Assembly: GCF_001625215.2 (NCBI RefSeq) | Contig: NC_030383.2 | Location: 4,538,779-4,602,778 of the forward strand | From: Daucus carota subsp. sativus | Lineage: Eukaryota > Streptophyta > Magnoliopsida > Apiales > Apiaceae | Length of the DNA: 64,000 nucleotides | Direction of reading: 5' to 3' | Shown: piece by piece, positions 47,825 to 58,340 of the stretch | Layout: each line of letters opens with the position of its first letter | Numbering within the stretch: the first letter of the stretch is position 1 | The notes under the pieces: generated by a model | What the model saw: the letters and a program-made list of their open reading frames with translations, nothing else | The model's database searches: none | What the model was told of the DNA's origin: nothing | Program-made: the position numbers and the translations under genes

Positions 47825-47947
47825 TTAAAACACCTCCCTTAAGGGAGGTGTTTTAAATTCTAGTTTTTATTTATTAATAGATTTTAATAAATAAAAAAAT
47901 AGAAATAAATAAAAAAATAGAAATAAGAAATTAAGTGAGGTGTTTTA
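47825..47947. mobile_element. Tiny MITE-like element with a 32-bp perfect palindrome
   Basis: Bases 47825-47856 are a perfect palindrome centred on TTAA (AACACCTCCC / GGGAGGTGTT). A third, single-mismatch arm TTAAGTGAGGTGTTTTA closes the segment at 47931-47947. Between them is an A/T-rich repeat of AATAGAAATAAATAAAAA. The array spacer resumes directly after it. Confidence 0.55.
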
Positions 47948-49641
47948 TCATTAAAACAACATTTCATAAAAAAAATTCTATTTTTGTCCGATCAATATTA
48001 TCTCATATTTCCTCCATTTTTATGATTTCTTGAGAGCTTTATCTTGAATTTTAATCTTTCATGATTGTGGACTCTTGTTGTATAATTTTACATAATGCCA
48101 CATGTTAACTACAAATTAAATTCGTTAAAACAATCTCAATAGGTCATATTCATTTTAGGTTTATTTTTAGGCTTTTTCTCAAATATAAAAGAATATTTTC
48201 ATGATGCGCACCTATAACGCAAAAAATTAGATTGTACAAAAATTGATTATAGATTCTTTGCTTAATATGATTGAAAAAAATTAAAAATGTAAAAATTATT
48301 AATTAAATCGAAAGAACGCATTCCACCTGATTTGAAAATTCATTAGTAAAATAATGATTAACACCAAAAATGGACTTGGCACAGGATCAAACCAAGTAAA
48401 TCTATATCAAAATTTCATGGGGCATCCTAATAATAACATAAACATTTCATGTAAAGAAACTTTGAGAAGTTTGTTATAACTTATATGACCTTCACTAAAT
48501 ATTCATGTGTATGAAATTGCTAAACAACTACAAAAGATAAACCAGTTCAAAAAATTAAAAATAAATCAGCTCAAAACACTAAAATATCTCCATGTAAGTG
48601 CTAACACGATCTTCAAAAAAAGAATAATTATATATTTTACAAAAATACATGTGAGAAACAATATTATCAAGTTAGGATAGGGACATGGCTGAAATGAAAC
48701 AACTCAAGGGTCATGTTCCATGACAAACTATATATGGCACGACTTAGATTTCTTTTGAAACCAACTCTACTCTTAATAAGGTAAAAAATTAATTGTGATG
48801 TAACCTAAAGTCTAGCTTACACTTTAGATTAATGTAATATAAAAAGTGATCCTATTTGCAAATATGGTTAAAAAAATAGATTATAACTTTGGGAGGAGAA
48901 AATTATATAAGGTGAGGAAGCTTCGGATTATCAAAATTTCGACAAAGCTTTATCGGAAATTTGTAGTAGCGTGAGAATTTTAAAACTAATTTTCAAGATC
49001 GTAAACTTAAAACTACTTTTCGAGATATATAAGATATAGAATGTGACTTTTAAATCCTATGCGCTAAAAAAATTCATTAAGCGAACTTTGATCTTAGGCT
49101 TAGGAGAGGAGAAAAGAATTGCCAAACGTAAAGAAAAATCTTGATAAAAATTTCTCAATCCTTTAAACAAAAAGATCTTTACAAATTCCACTCAAGTTCT
49201 TTAAGCTTGAGTTTCATGCCCTCCTAAATTTGAGCAACTCCTTTTCAGCTTGCACCGTCAAAGAGCTTGGAACAAGAAAAAAAAAAGAATAAATAGAGAA
49301 AGGTGATTCATTAATTGTTGTATACCGTCACAAAATAAGAAAGACGAATTCGAATGAAGAAAAGAATAGTTAACACTATAGCAATGTTTTAATGATGGTT
49401 CTATGAAAATAAAACAGGAAATGAATTTATAAGTTTATACACCTAAACTGATGAACTTTAATCTCTCTCCTTAAATTTGATAAACCACGCAAGTAAACAC
49501 ATTAAAAGTATTAGATGGCTTATATCAGCTGCAAAATTTGTAAAGGAGTTACACGAAAAAATTGCTGATATAAAAGGCATTGGAAAGAAAGATTAGAGTT
49601 GAATGGATTATGTGAGTATTTGTTTATGAACAGGGAGAAAA
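47948..49641. repeat. Array spacer, unit of copy E
   Basis: Non-coding. Aligns with 8233-9960 and 24720-26010, then with 26740-26900 and 20930-21130. Shows that the helicase array continues on the far side of the B3 genes. Confidence 0.7.
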
Positions 49642-50028
49642 TGTTGAAAATATAAACTAGAATTATAACTACAGAATGAACAAGATAGCAATTGATATGT
49701 ACAAGAGCGGAACTCTCTCAAGAACTACATTGTACTTCTTCTTGTTATTTCATCTGAATAAACCAAGCAATACATTTATAGAAAACAGCCCACAAGGTGG
49801 CTTAAAACAAGGAAACCACTACACCTAAACTCCTAAATGAATTCCACTTCACGATCCTATAATTACTCCACTCGACTCCTACTTCTACCACTTCATGACC
49901 TATCAGCAGCTATTTTCTAAGCCTAAAACAATAGTCACGACCATACTAGAGTAAAACAAACTTTATATAAATAAATAAATAAACAAAACAAATAATTAAT
50001 AACAACTAAATTTAAGATTATTCCAACA
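49642..50028 (-). repeat. TRIM LTR (3')
   Basis: 387 bp, partner of 50530-50921. Confidence 0.92.
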
Positions 50029-50529
50029 ATCACCCCCATAATCTTAAATTTATTTCCGCAAGTCTCTGATTTCCCGCAGTGCCCTCATTCTTTCAAACTT
50101 CGCAGCTGACAGAATTTCAGCGAACTAATCTCCCCTTTAATATTCTAAAATTTATGAAGCACTTCTCTTCATCTGTGATGCACTTCTCACCACCATCAAT
50201 TTGTTGATTCACTTCTCATCAACACCAATTATATTTCTTGATGCACTTCTCATCAACATCAAAATACTTTGAGCACTTCTCTCCATCCTCCAGAGCAGCC
50301 AAAGCTTCCACTTATTCCTCTAACTTTAACTTCTTCTGAGAAGTGCAAACAAAATAGAATAGTACCCCCATATGCATCCCGTACTGCACATGATGATATC
50401 TCTCCCACTTGCCCACACCGCATCAAATCTTTCTCGGCGGCCCTTCTGTTGTAACCACCTTCTCAGCTTGAATTGCTTCTTGAAAATCATATTATTAATT
50501 ATGCCACAAAAAACCTGGCTCTGATACCA

Positions 50530-50921
50530 TGTTGAAAATATAAACTAGAATTATAACTACAGAATGAACAAGATAGCAATTGATATGTATGAGAGCGGAA
50601 CTCTCTCAAGAACTACATTGTACTTCTTCTTGTTATTTCATCTGAATAAACCAAGCAATACATTTATAGAAAACAGCCCACAAGGTGGCTTAAAACAAGG
50701 AAACCACTACACCTAAACTCCTAAATGAACTCCACTTCACGATCCTATAATTACTCCACTCGACTCCTACTTCTACTACATCACTTCATGACCTATCAGC
50801 AGCTATTTTTTAAGCCTAAAACAATAGTCACGACCATACTAGAGTAAAACAAACTTTATACAAATAAATAACTAAACAAAACAAATAATTAATAACAACT
50901 AAATTTAAGATTATTCCAACA
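50530..50921 (-). repeat. TRIM LTR (5')
   Basis: 392 bp. Has an extra short TACATCAC-type insertion relative to its partner. Confidence 0.92.
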
Positions 50922-50961
50922 AGAAAAACACAAGACAACTATCTTTTCGATATAATCAAAT

Positions 50962-52265
50962 GGGTCGTGTGTCAGGGAACAGTTATCCAACAATCACTCT
51001 CCCACAAAAAAAAATAATTTAAGTATCCGTGTATATTTTCCACCGGTAGACTGTTGTCCGCGGTTATTATACACAGACCAACCGCTGTTTTTATACGCGG
51101 ATAATGTAGAGGGTATCATGGTTTTCATACTTGTTATTACTCTCCTTCTTGTAAGTCGGGGAAAAACAAGACAAAAACAGGGAGTGGTGAGGTGGAGCAT
51201 GATAATTGAGGTGGATTTCGTGCAACCAGCTGACCTACTCCTCACAAATACTTTCTTTTATGATACGAATTTCGTCGCTTTCCAATTGTTTGCTTCTTTT
51301 CAAAAATCAAGTTGGACTTGCCCTCTTTGTTAAATTTTAAATTTAAATTAATTACTTATTCAACAAGTTAAGGTAATCAATAATAAGCAATTAATTTTAA
51401 TTTGAATAAGAAAATAAAATTAAAATTAATTTTAATTAATTATTTATTTATTTAAAAAGTTAAGGTAATAATAATAAGAAATTAAAATTCAAATTAATTA
51501 CTTATTTAACATTTATAATTAATATAAATTCACATCTATAATTAATATTTATAATTATTAATATTTATAATTAAATATGAGTTTATATTTATAATTAATA
51601 TAAATTCATATTTATAATTATAATTAATATTAATTATAAATATGAATTCATATTTTATATTTGAATGTTATATATATTTATAATTATATAATTAATGAAT
51701 ATTTATTAATATTAATTATATTATAAATATTAATTTATAAAATCTTATAATAATCATGAATATAAATATGAATTTATTAAACATGTCTTCTCATAATAAG
51801 ATTTCTGTAAAAGATAATATTTATTAAAAATATTCTAATATCCAATATATTCATGTTTATTTTGATTACCTTAATTTTAATCTAAAATTTAATATGGAGG
51901 GGAAGTCCAACTTGTTTTTGAAAATAAGCAAACAATAAAAAACCGACGAAATTCATATCATAAAAGAAAGTAATGGTGAGCAGGGGATAGGGGATAGGTT
52001 AGCTGTTTTTAACTCTGCTTGCAAAGAGTAATAACACGAGTATGAAAACCATGATACCATGATACCCTCTGCATTATCCGCGTATAAAAACAGCGGTTGG
52101 TCCACGCATAATAACCGCGGATAGCAGTCTGTGCTATCGGCGGAAAATATACACGGATACTTAAAAAGTTTTCTTTTGTTCCACAGTGGATCGTTCATCC
52201 AACGACTGGGAGAGGGATTGTTGGATAACTGTTTAGTGACACACGGTTGTAAGGGAACAGGACCC
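50962..52265. mobile_element. Long-TIR Mutator-like element, 1304 bp (family 2, member 2)
   Basis: Inverted arms of about 375 bp (50962-51345 and 51890-52265) flank an AT-rich core with no coding sense. Left end GGGTCGTGTGTCAGG, right end (reversed) GGGTCCTGTTCCC, and both continue into AACAGTTATCCAACAATC. The left arm lacks a short block near its tip. It is flanked by a perfect 9-bp duplication TAATCAAAT (50953-50961 and 52266-52274). Arms contain paired CGCGGATAA and AACAGCGGTTGGT phrases. Non-autonomous. Confidence 0.88.
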
Positions 52266-52274
52266 TAATCAAAT

Positions 52275-52566
52275 ATTGGAGAGAGGATCCAGCAATTGTA
52301 AACGCAAAAGCACAGAGAAGAGAACCCGGCAACCCGGGAGTTGTTCCAAGACAACGTGACTACAGAAATTCCCTGATGATATAGCTGAAAACACCGAGCA
52401 TACATCATAGACAGGGATAAGGAGCACTGTAATTTCAAAAGAATTGGGCTCAGAGACTCTCTTTGCAGCATTTATATATGTAACAGAAGATTTCAATAAT
52501 TGGAAAATTATTTTGTTTTGTTGTTTTAATTCTATATTTATATATAACAAACATTTAATTAATTAA

Positions 52567-52569
<3 letters not shown>
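52275..52569. repeat. Array spacer, unit of copy E
   Basis: Matches 27610-27930 and 13925-14460 (ATTGGAGAGAGGA, CACCGAGCATAC, TTTGCAGCATTTATAT). Confidence 0.65.
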
Positions 52570-52605
<36 letters not shown>

Positions 52606-52606
52606 T
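52570..52606. repeat. (TA)n microsatellite
   Basis: About 18 TA units at the left border of the Helitron cluster. Confidence 0.9.
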
Positions 52607-53436
52607 ATTATATACTTATATATAATAAGCGTAAGGGAGATAATTTGGTCGCATGGTCCTATGTTCCAAAACCTTATCATCCGTTGGATCGTATATTGAA
52701 CAAATAAGCACCGTTAGATTAGAACATAGTTAAGTTCTGTAAGGCAACCGATATCTACTTGCATGTTTATAATTCCTTTTCTGAATTCAAAACAAATTTT
52801 GTATTTCACGTGTTTTTGATTTATTTATTTTTAATCCAGAATAAAAATTTTACTACCTGTTTTATTTGTAGAATCATATAAATCGCACCGTCACAATTTT
52901 TATATAATATATTTTAAAATTAATAAGTCGGATTTATATGAGGTCCGAATACAAAAACTTTTTCTTAGTCCAAACCAGATTCCACCTTCTTATTGCATGT
53001 TTATGATTCCTTTTTTTAATTCAAAACAAATTATGTTTATTAATTTTAATCTAGAATCATATAAATTTTTAGAAAAATATAATCACGTTATAATAATTTT
53101 AGAATAGAATACATTTATAAATAAAATCTAATAGAAGTTGGTGTCACATATTCTACTCAAAATATATTAAAATTTGATAGAAATAATTTAAATATACTTT
53201 GGCGTGATACGTACGAGAAAAGGAATGGCTTGATTGCAATAGTTTATTTGAAGGCATTAATGACTGTGATTATGTATTTACAACAGTTCTAACTTACAAA
53301 CAAATCATAATTTCAAATTTTATTGAAAGTTTTATTTATTATTTATAAATTAAATTTTTTCACACCATTTAAGATATATTTAAAAAGTTTATAAATAATT
53401 AAAAAGCTCACGTGCCTTGCACGGGCTATAAGCTAA
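52607..53436 (+). mobile_element. Helitron-like element, 3' end at CTAA
   Basis: The 3' end shows a CGTGC-CTT-GCACG hairpin followed by GGCTATAAG and CTAA (53433-53436). The 5' end is only guessed from ATAATAAGC near 52625. No coding. Confidence 0.5.
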
Positions 53437-54280
53437 ACTATTAAAGCCGAAACATTAAAAGTTTGGTCGGTCGGTACTTTGGCCAAAATACAGGCCTATG
53501 CATGTAACCACTTATTCACTTGGGCCGAAATACGGGCCTATCTGTATAACCAATTATTCTTTCTAAATAAAATATATTATTTTTTTAAATTTTCTAACTA
53601 AAAAAATTCAACTTTTTAAAATAACATCGAGCAACATAGTAATTACCTTTTTAACTAAAACACATTATCTTTTTCAGATTTCCTAACTAAAAAAATCGAT
53701 TTTCAACAATTAACACGGGCAACATATGTATAAAAACATAATATTATTATATATAGTTATTAATAAATAACCGGTGATATTTTTCAACTAAAATCAATTA
53801 ACATTATTTTTAAATATTCTAATGGTCTCACTTTAAAAGTGATATTATAAATTTATACTATACTGCATATTATTATACTGTTAAAGACGAAAGCCGAAAA
53901 ATGAGAAGTTCAATTGGTTAGTTGGTCGGTCGATCAGTCGAGTTTGGTGAGATGGTTGTTATTCAACCCACGGACCTCATTAATTTATAATATGTTATAA
54001 TATTTTTTTATTATCTATCAAATCAAAACATTAAAAATTAGGTCCGTATGATGGATTGATATTTGGGTTTATACGTCTCTTTAACTTATAATATGTTCTA
54101 TACTATATTATTAATTATTACTAACGAAATATTATAAGGTTGATTGGTTGATTTATATATGGTTTTATAAATTTCCTTAAATTATAACATGTAAACAAAT
54201 ATATTTAACATTCTCATCAAAACATATGTTCGACCTAATTTTTAATTAGTCATTTGACGGACTTAACTATTAAGAATTTA
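53437..54280 (+). mobile_element. Helitron-like piece, inverted relative to 10514-11730
   Basis: Reads as the reverse complement of 10514-11730 in blocks (AAAGCCGAAACATTAAAAG, GGTACTTTGGCCAAAATA, GGGCCGAAATACGGGCCTAT). Its expected start TCTATACT is missing and the piece abuts the preceding Helitron end directly. Confidence 0.55.
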
Positions 54281-54957
54281 CTAGCCTTTAACCCGTGCGA
54301 AGCACGGGCGGATATATAGTTCGTAATTTATTATTTATAATTTAAATTTTAACATCATTTTATTAATATTTTAGTATTAATGGATTGAGTTTTAATTAAA
54401 TTATATTATTCAACTAACTATATTTTCATATTAGGATATTAGTACATTTAATCCGAATTTAGTACACGTAGATTTAAAAATAAAAAATCAGAAAATTCAA
54501 ATCTTTTCCAAACATAACCGATCGTGTAATACCTTTGAAAGATTCAGTAATCTAATCAATCGAATTTCAACATAATTTTGTAATCTTGGTCTTTTTGACA
54601 ACAATAACTTTTAAGATTAGAGTTAGAAACGGTTATGTAATGGTTTGTGTTTATCTTGAAATAGAACACGTTAAAGTTAAAAAGAGTTATATGAAGGTTG
54701 TTGTTAAAAAAAGATATTCAAAATTGTATATTTATAATTTTATTTATAACATCATTATAATTTTTTTAATAAAATATTATATGATAATGTATTTTTATGA
54801 GTGTTTTTAGTATTTGAAACTGTTTAACAATGTAATACTAATGGACTCCACATTTGTAGACTTGTAGTCCCAAAAGGAGAGTACCAAACCAAAAAATATA
54901 ACTAAAACCTTGGAATACAAATTATACCCATGTTGGCTTATTATAGTATAGTATAGA
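54281..54957 (-). mobile_element. Non-autonomous Helitron, 677 bp
   Basis: On the minus strand it starts TCTATACTATACTATAATAAGC at 54957 after A, and ends with a CCCGTGC-TTC-GCACGGG hairpin, TTAAAGG and CTAG (54281-54284) before T. Same family as 9100-9507: the last ~60 bases are nearly the same. A 74-codon frame inside has no motif. Confidence 0.87.
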
Positions 54958-55075
54958 TTCAGCTGTTAAATAAAAATTTATTTAACCACCTTATTCAATC
55001 GTAATTTTATTTTTACAATAAAATTAGTTAAATTTAAACTACATATGATAAAATAATAAATATTATAATCACCCG

Positions 55076-55099
55076 TGCATTGCACGGGTTATAAGCTAG
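55076..55099 (+). mobile_element. Helitron 3' end
   Basis: Hairpin CCCGTGC-ATT-GCACGGG, then TTATAAG and CTAG at 55096-55099. The array spacer resumes right after. The matching 5' end may lie near 52607, which would make 52607-55099 one outer Helitron holding the two pieces above. Confidence 0.65.
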
Positions 55100-55441
55100 T
55101 ATATATAATAGTGACTTTACTCAATATAATGACTATTTATGGAAAATTATGTGCGATAATGAATAATTTTAGAAAAACAATATTTTCAATTCAAATCTTG
55201 TTTTGATAAGATATTACACTACAACCATCAATATTTTTTCAAAGGAGAAATTTCAATTTATGCAAAAGTACATGTGACCATCCTTCGTAATACATACTAA
55301 TATCATGATAAATAAATTAGTCATTAAATAATCTCTCATATTATATAATCGGAGGCCAATTTAAACTTATTTGATCATTAGATTTGGGTATTCCAAATTA
55401 ATGAAGACAAGAACCAAGGTGCGCTGCTGCTAAATTCGTAA
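55100..55441. repeat. Array spacer, unit of copy E
   Basis: Matches 28110-28400 and 14500-14830. Confidence 0.65.
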
Positions 55442-55846
55442 GAGTATCTCCAATGACGTTGGTTATAATTGTTGGCTAAATTGGACCTGTAAGATTTTAT
55501 GTAAAATTTGCTGAACTTCTAATACATTGTGCTTCAATGGTATTGGCTATATTGGTTGGCTATAATTTAAAAATAGTATGTTATTAATATTTAGATTATT
55601 ATAAATAGAATATATTAGTTTAATATGGTAATAAATAATTTGTAATCAGCGGGAAAGAGGAAAAAAACCTGCGTGAGATGACGTGGAATTCACTAAAGAT
55701 ATGTAGTGGTTCGACAAATATAGTCATTCATAGGGGGATGGCTATAATTATAGACAAGGGCTTACTACAGTTGGAGTGCTCTTTTTTATGGGCATTGGTT
55801 ATAATTTTTAATTTTAGTAAGCCAACTAAAATGATTGGAGATGCTC
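55442..55846. mobile_element. Harbinger/Tourist-type MITE, 405 bp
   Basis: Inverted ends GAGTATCTCCAATG and ATTGGAGATGCTC with a TAA duplication on both sides (55439-55441, 55847-55849), and subterminal TTGGCTAAA / TAGTAAGCCAA. Absent from sister spacers near 14810. A 67-codon frame within is not a gene. Confidence 0.75.
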
Positions 55847-55849
55847 TAA

Positions 55850-56579
55850 AGATAGGAGGCCTAAGGTCTACTGCCACCTAAAACAACTTCTACAACAATG
55901 GCGGGAGATGCTTTTACCCACTTAACACATGGCTAAGAAAGAGTTGTAAATACTTTACTCATTTCTTATCAAAAATCTATACTCATTTCTTATCAAAAAT
56001 CTATGCAACTGTACGGTACAACCATAAGCATACAATCTTAACTCTAGTTTCTTCATACTCTTTGAACTTGACAGACTGGGTTCAAGTTAGTTTGTGTTGG
56101 TACTGACAGATGGAGATGGAATTACCAAAATCTTGCAAGAATAATTAAAACACATTAATTGCTTTGAGGTGTGATACTATCAGATTTATTTCACTCAATT
56201 GTTAGACAATTTGCTAAGAAGTTATTAGCGTAATTATTCTTCCGCGATACAACAAAACATGAAGGATGATAATTATCAATATCGGTACTTAGGAAAAGCT
56301 TGATAAATATGAATAGGTATTGTTTGTTAGAAAACTCAAAACTCTAAATATCTTGTACATCACATATAAAATATATAGCCAATTTAATTTTTAGTAGTTT
56401 TGAAAAATTAATCATACAAGCTTTTATTTTCTCACCTCATTTAAGTATAAAAAAGATTCATAAATATCTTTTCCATTTTATTGATTCTATAAAACAAAAT
56501 TCCAACTTTCGTGTGGTGCATATGCGAAGACGGGAAATGCTGTTTCAAAACGAAATTATTTACTAAAGTAATAATACCA
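55850..56579. repeat. Array spacer, 3' flank of helicase copy E
   Basis: Matches 14840-15600 and 28400-28845. Confidence 0.65.
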
Positions 56580-58340
56580 TGTGCAAATGTAGGACTAAGT
56601 CTAACTCGCAAGGATACCAGAGTCTTGATATCATCAATGTTTATTTTGCGGTCCGGCTGGCCCAGGCTTCTGGTCTAAAGCTCTGGATGCCATCCTCTTC
56701 TTCTCATCCTGGACCTCCATAGTATCCTCTCCTCAATGCTTTTTCGAGCAACGATATATTCTTACAATTGTCACCTCATTCATTTGCCCTATCCGATGTA
56801 CTCTGTCATTTGCTTGTTCCTCATTAGCTGGATTCCACCATACCGCGCACCCGCACTCATGCTTCCTAGCCACCGTGACTCGAGGTGGTGCAGCGTATTA
56901 GTAGGGGTTAAATGGCGTTTTGGTCACTCAACTGACCGGAAACTTTCAATTGGGTCATCCAACTCAAAAAGCTGTCAGTCACATCATTATACTCTTAAAA
57001 ATTTTCATTCAGGTCACTGGCTGTTAAACTCCGTTAAAAATTTGACGGAAAGCTGACTAAGCGTAGTGACTTGGCTTAAATAAATCCACCGTGGCGTGTA
57101 TAGTCAGCTAAAGTGGCATTTTGGTCACTCAACTGACTACAAACTTGCAATCGGGTCATCAAACTCAAAAAATTTTCATTTAGGTCACTTATCATAATAT
57201 TCGTTAAAAGTTGAAAAAATAATAATTAAAAGCTATTATGCAGCACCTTTTTTTTTCTCTCTTGAAAATTCCGAAACTTATCAACAATGAAACAAATACA
57301 CACAAATAAAATCAATAGCTTCACCCACAAAAACTTAATCTTTGTTTATCACTTGTCGTTGTATATATCTTGAGGCCATTTTGGAAAAACTCATTAAATT
57401 TTTTATGGACTTTTCTACAATGACCAAAAGATTTATAAAATGACAATAGATTTATAAGTATGAAGTTTTTCCAAAATGGCCTTAAGTTATATAAAACGAT
57501 AAAAGATAAACAAAAATTAAGTTTTTATGGGTGAAACTATTGATTTTTTTGTGTGTGTATTTGTTTCATTTATTAATAAGTTCCGAAATTTTAAGAGAGA
57601 AAAAAGGTGTTGCATGATAGCTTTTAATTCTTTCTTTTTTCAATTTTTAACGGATATTATGATAAGTGACCTAAATGAAAGTTTTTTGAGTTTGATGACC
57701 CGATTGCAAGTTTGTAGTCAGTTGAGTGACCAAAATGCCACTTCAGCTGACTGTACATGCCACGGTGGATTTATTTAAGCCAAGTCACTACGCTTAGTCA
57801 GCTTTCCGTCAAATTTTTAACGGAGTGTAACGGCCAGTGACCTGAATGAAAATTTTTAAGAGTATACTGATGTGACTGACAGCTTTTTGAGTTGGATGAC
57901 CCAATTGAAAGTTTCCCGTCAGTTGAGTGACCAAAACGCCATTTAACCCGTATTAGTAGCAGCAAGATTAACTCTGGTACCTGATGCCTTTGGACTGCCA
58001 AGAAAAACTGTGGGACCTTCAAGGAGCCTGAGCACCAAAATCATGAATGATGAACTGTGAGAATATAACAGAGTTTTCTGTTGGGTCCTGATCCCGTGCT
58101 GCTGAAAGAAGTTTCAAGAGAGAAGTTATCTTTAATGATTTACTGGAAGAGACAAATTCGGCATTATCACTTTTTTCTTTTGGAGCCGAGAAGATATCAA
58201 ACTCCGACAGATCATGCCGGCAAAGAGGGCAGCAGAGTTTGCCACGTCTTAGGGTCTTTAGGATATTGCAGGACTTGCAATATATATGAGCACATTCATA
58301 GTGATCGTGTATATGATTAACTTGTTGAGCGGGTGTCAAC
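56580..58340 (-). pseudogene. SMARCA3-like helicase fragment, array copy E, split by a hairpin element
   Basis: Last exon only. RING part (58200-58330): AHIYCKSCNILKTL (one extra residue), CCPLCRHDLSE. Then SLLKLLSAARDQDPTENSVIFSQF jumps to IIHDFGAQAP, so the stretch with the LDGSM motif is deleted. A 1045-bp Mutator-like hairpin then interrupts it at 56905-57949. Beyond it are helicase motif VI with the canonical VHRIGQ and the C-terminal MASRALDQKPG and DIKTL-like end (56600-56700). Several frameshifts (for example RIYRCSKKH). No exon 1 or 2. Confidence 0.87.
56905..57949. mobile_element. Giant hairpin MITE, Mutator-like, 1045 bp
   Basis: Almost a perfect inverted repeat end to end: GGGTTAAATGGCGTTTTGGT faces its mirror ending CCATTTAACCC, with arms of about 500 bp around a centre near 57430. 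Flanked by a perfect 10-bp duplication GTATTAGTAG (56895-56904, 57950-57959). It lies inside the helicase copy E coding sequence. Internal sub-repeats: the phrase TTTTGGTCACTCAACTGAC occurs twice in each arm. Non-coding. Confidence 0.93.

Larger units (their letters stand above)
49642..50921 (-). mobile_element. TRIM-like LTR retrotransposon, 1280 bp
   Basis: Two LTRs (49642-50028, 387 bp; 50530-50921, 392 bp) with TGTTG...CAACA ends enclose only 501 bp. On the minus strand the primer site TGGTATCAGAGC (50518-50529) abuts the 5' LTR, and a purine tract (50029-50037) abuts the 3' LTR. The internal part has no coding sense. Flanks AGAAAA on both sides (49636-49641, 50922-50927) give a 5-6 bp target duplication. 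The two LTRs differ by few bases and one small indel, so it is young. Movement requires proteins from another element. Confidence 0.9.

Noticed and set aside
50269..50454. 61-codon frame in the TRIM interior as gag remnant
   Set aside because: No zinc knuckle or capsid motif, and on the strand opposite to the primer site orientation.
54586..54810. 74-codon frame in the Helitron as a gene
   Set aside because: AT-rich chance frame inside an element with both ends defined. No motif.
57527..57778. 83-codon frame inside the 1-kb hairpin
   Set aside because: Lies wholly in an arm of the inverted repeat and has no domain. The target duplication shows the segment is a transposon.
56905..57949. Hairpin as a microRNA precursor gene
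   Set aside because: Far too long, with terminal ends and a 10-bp target duplication. It is a MITE, though it could still be processed into small RNAs.
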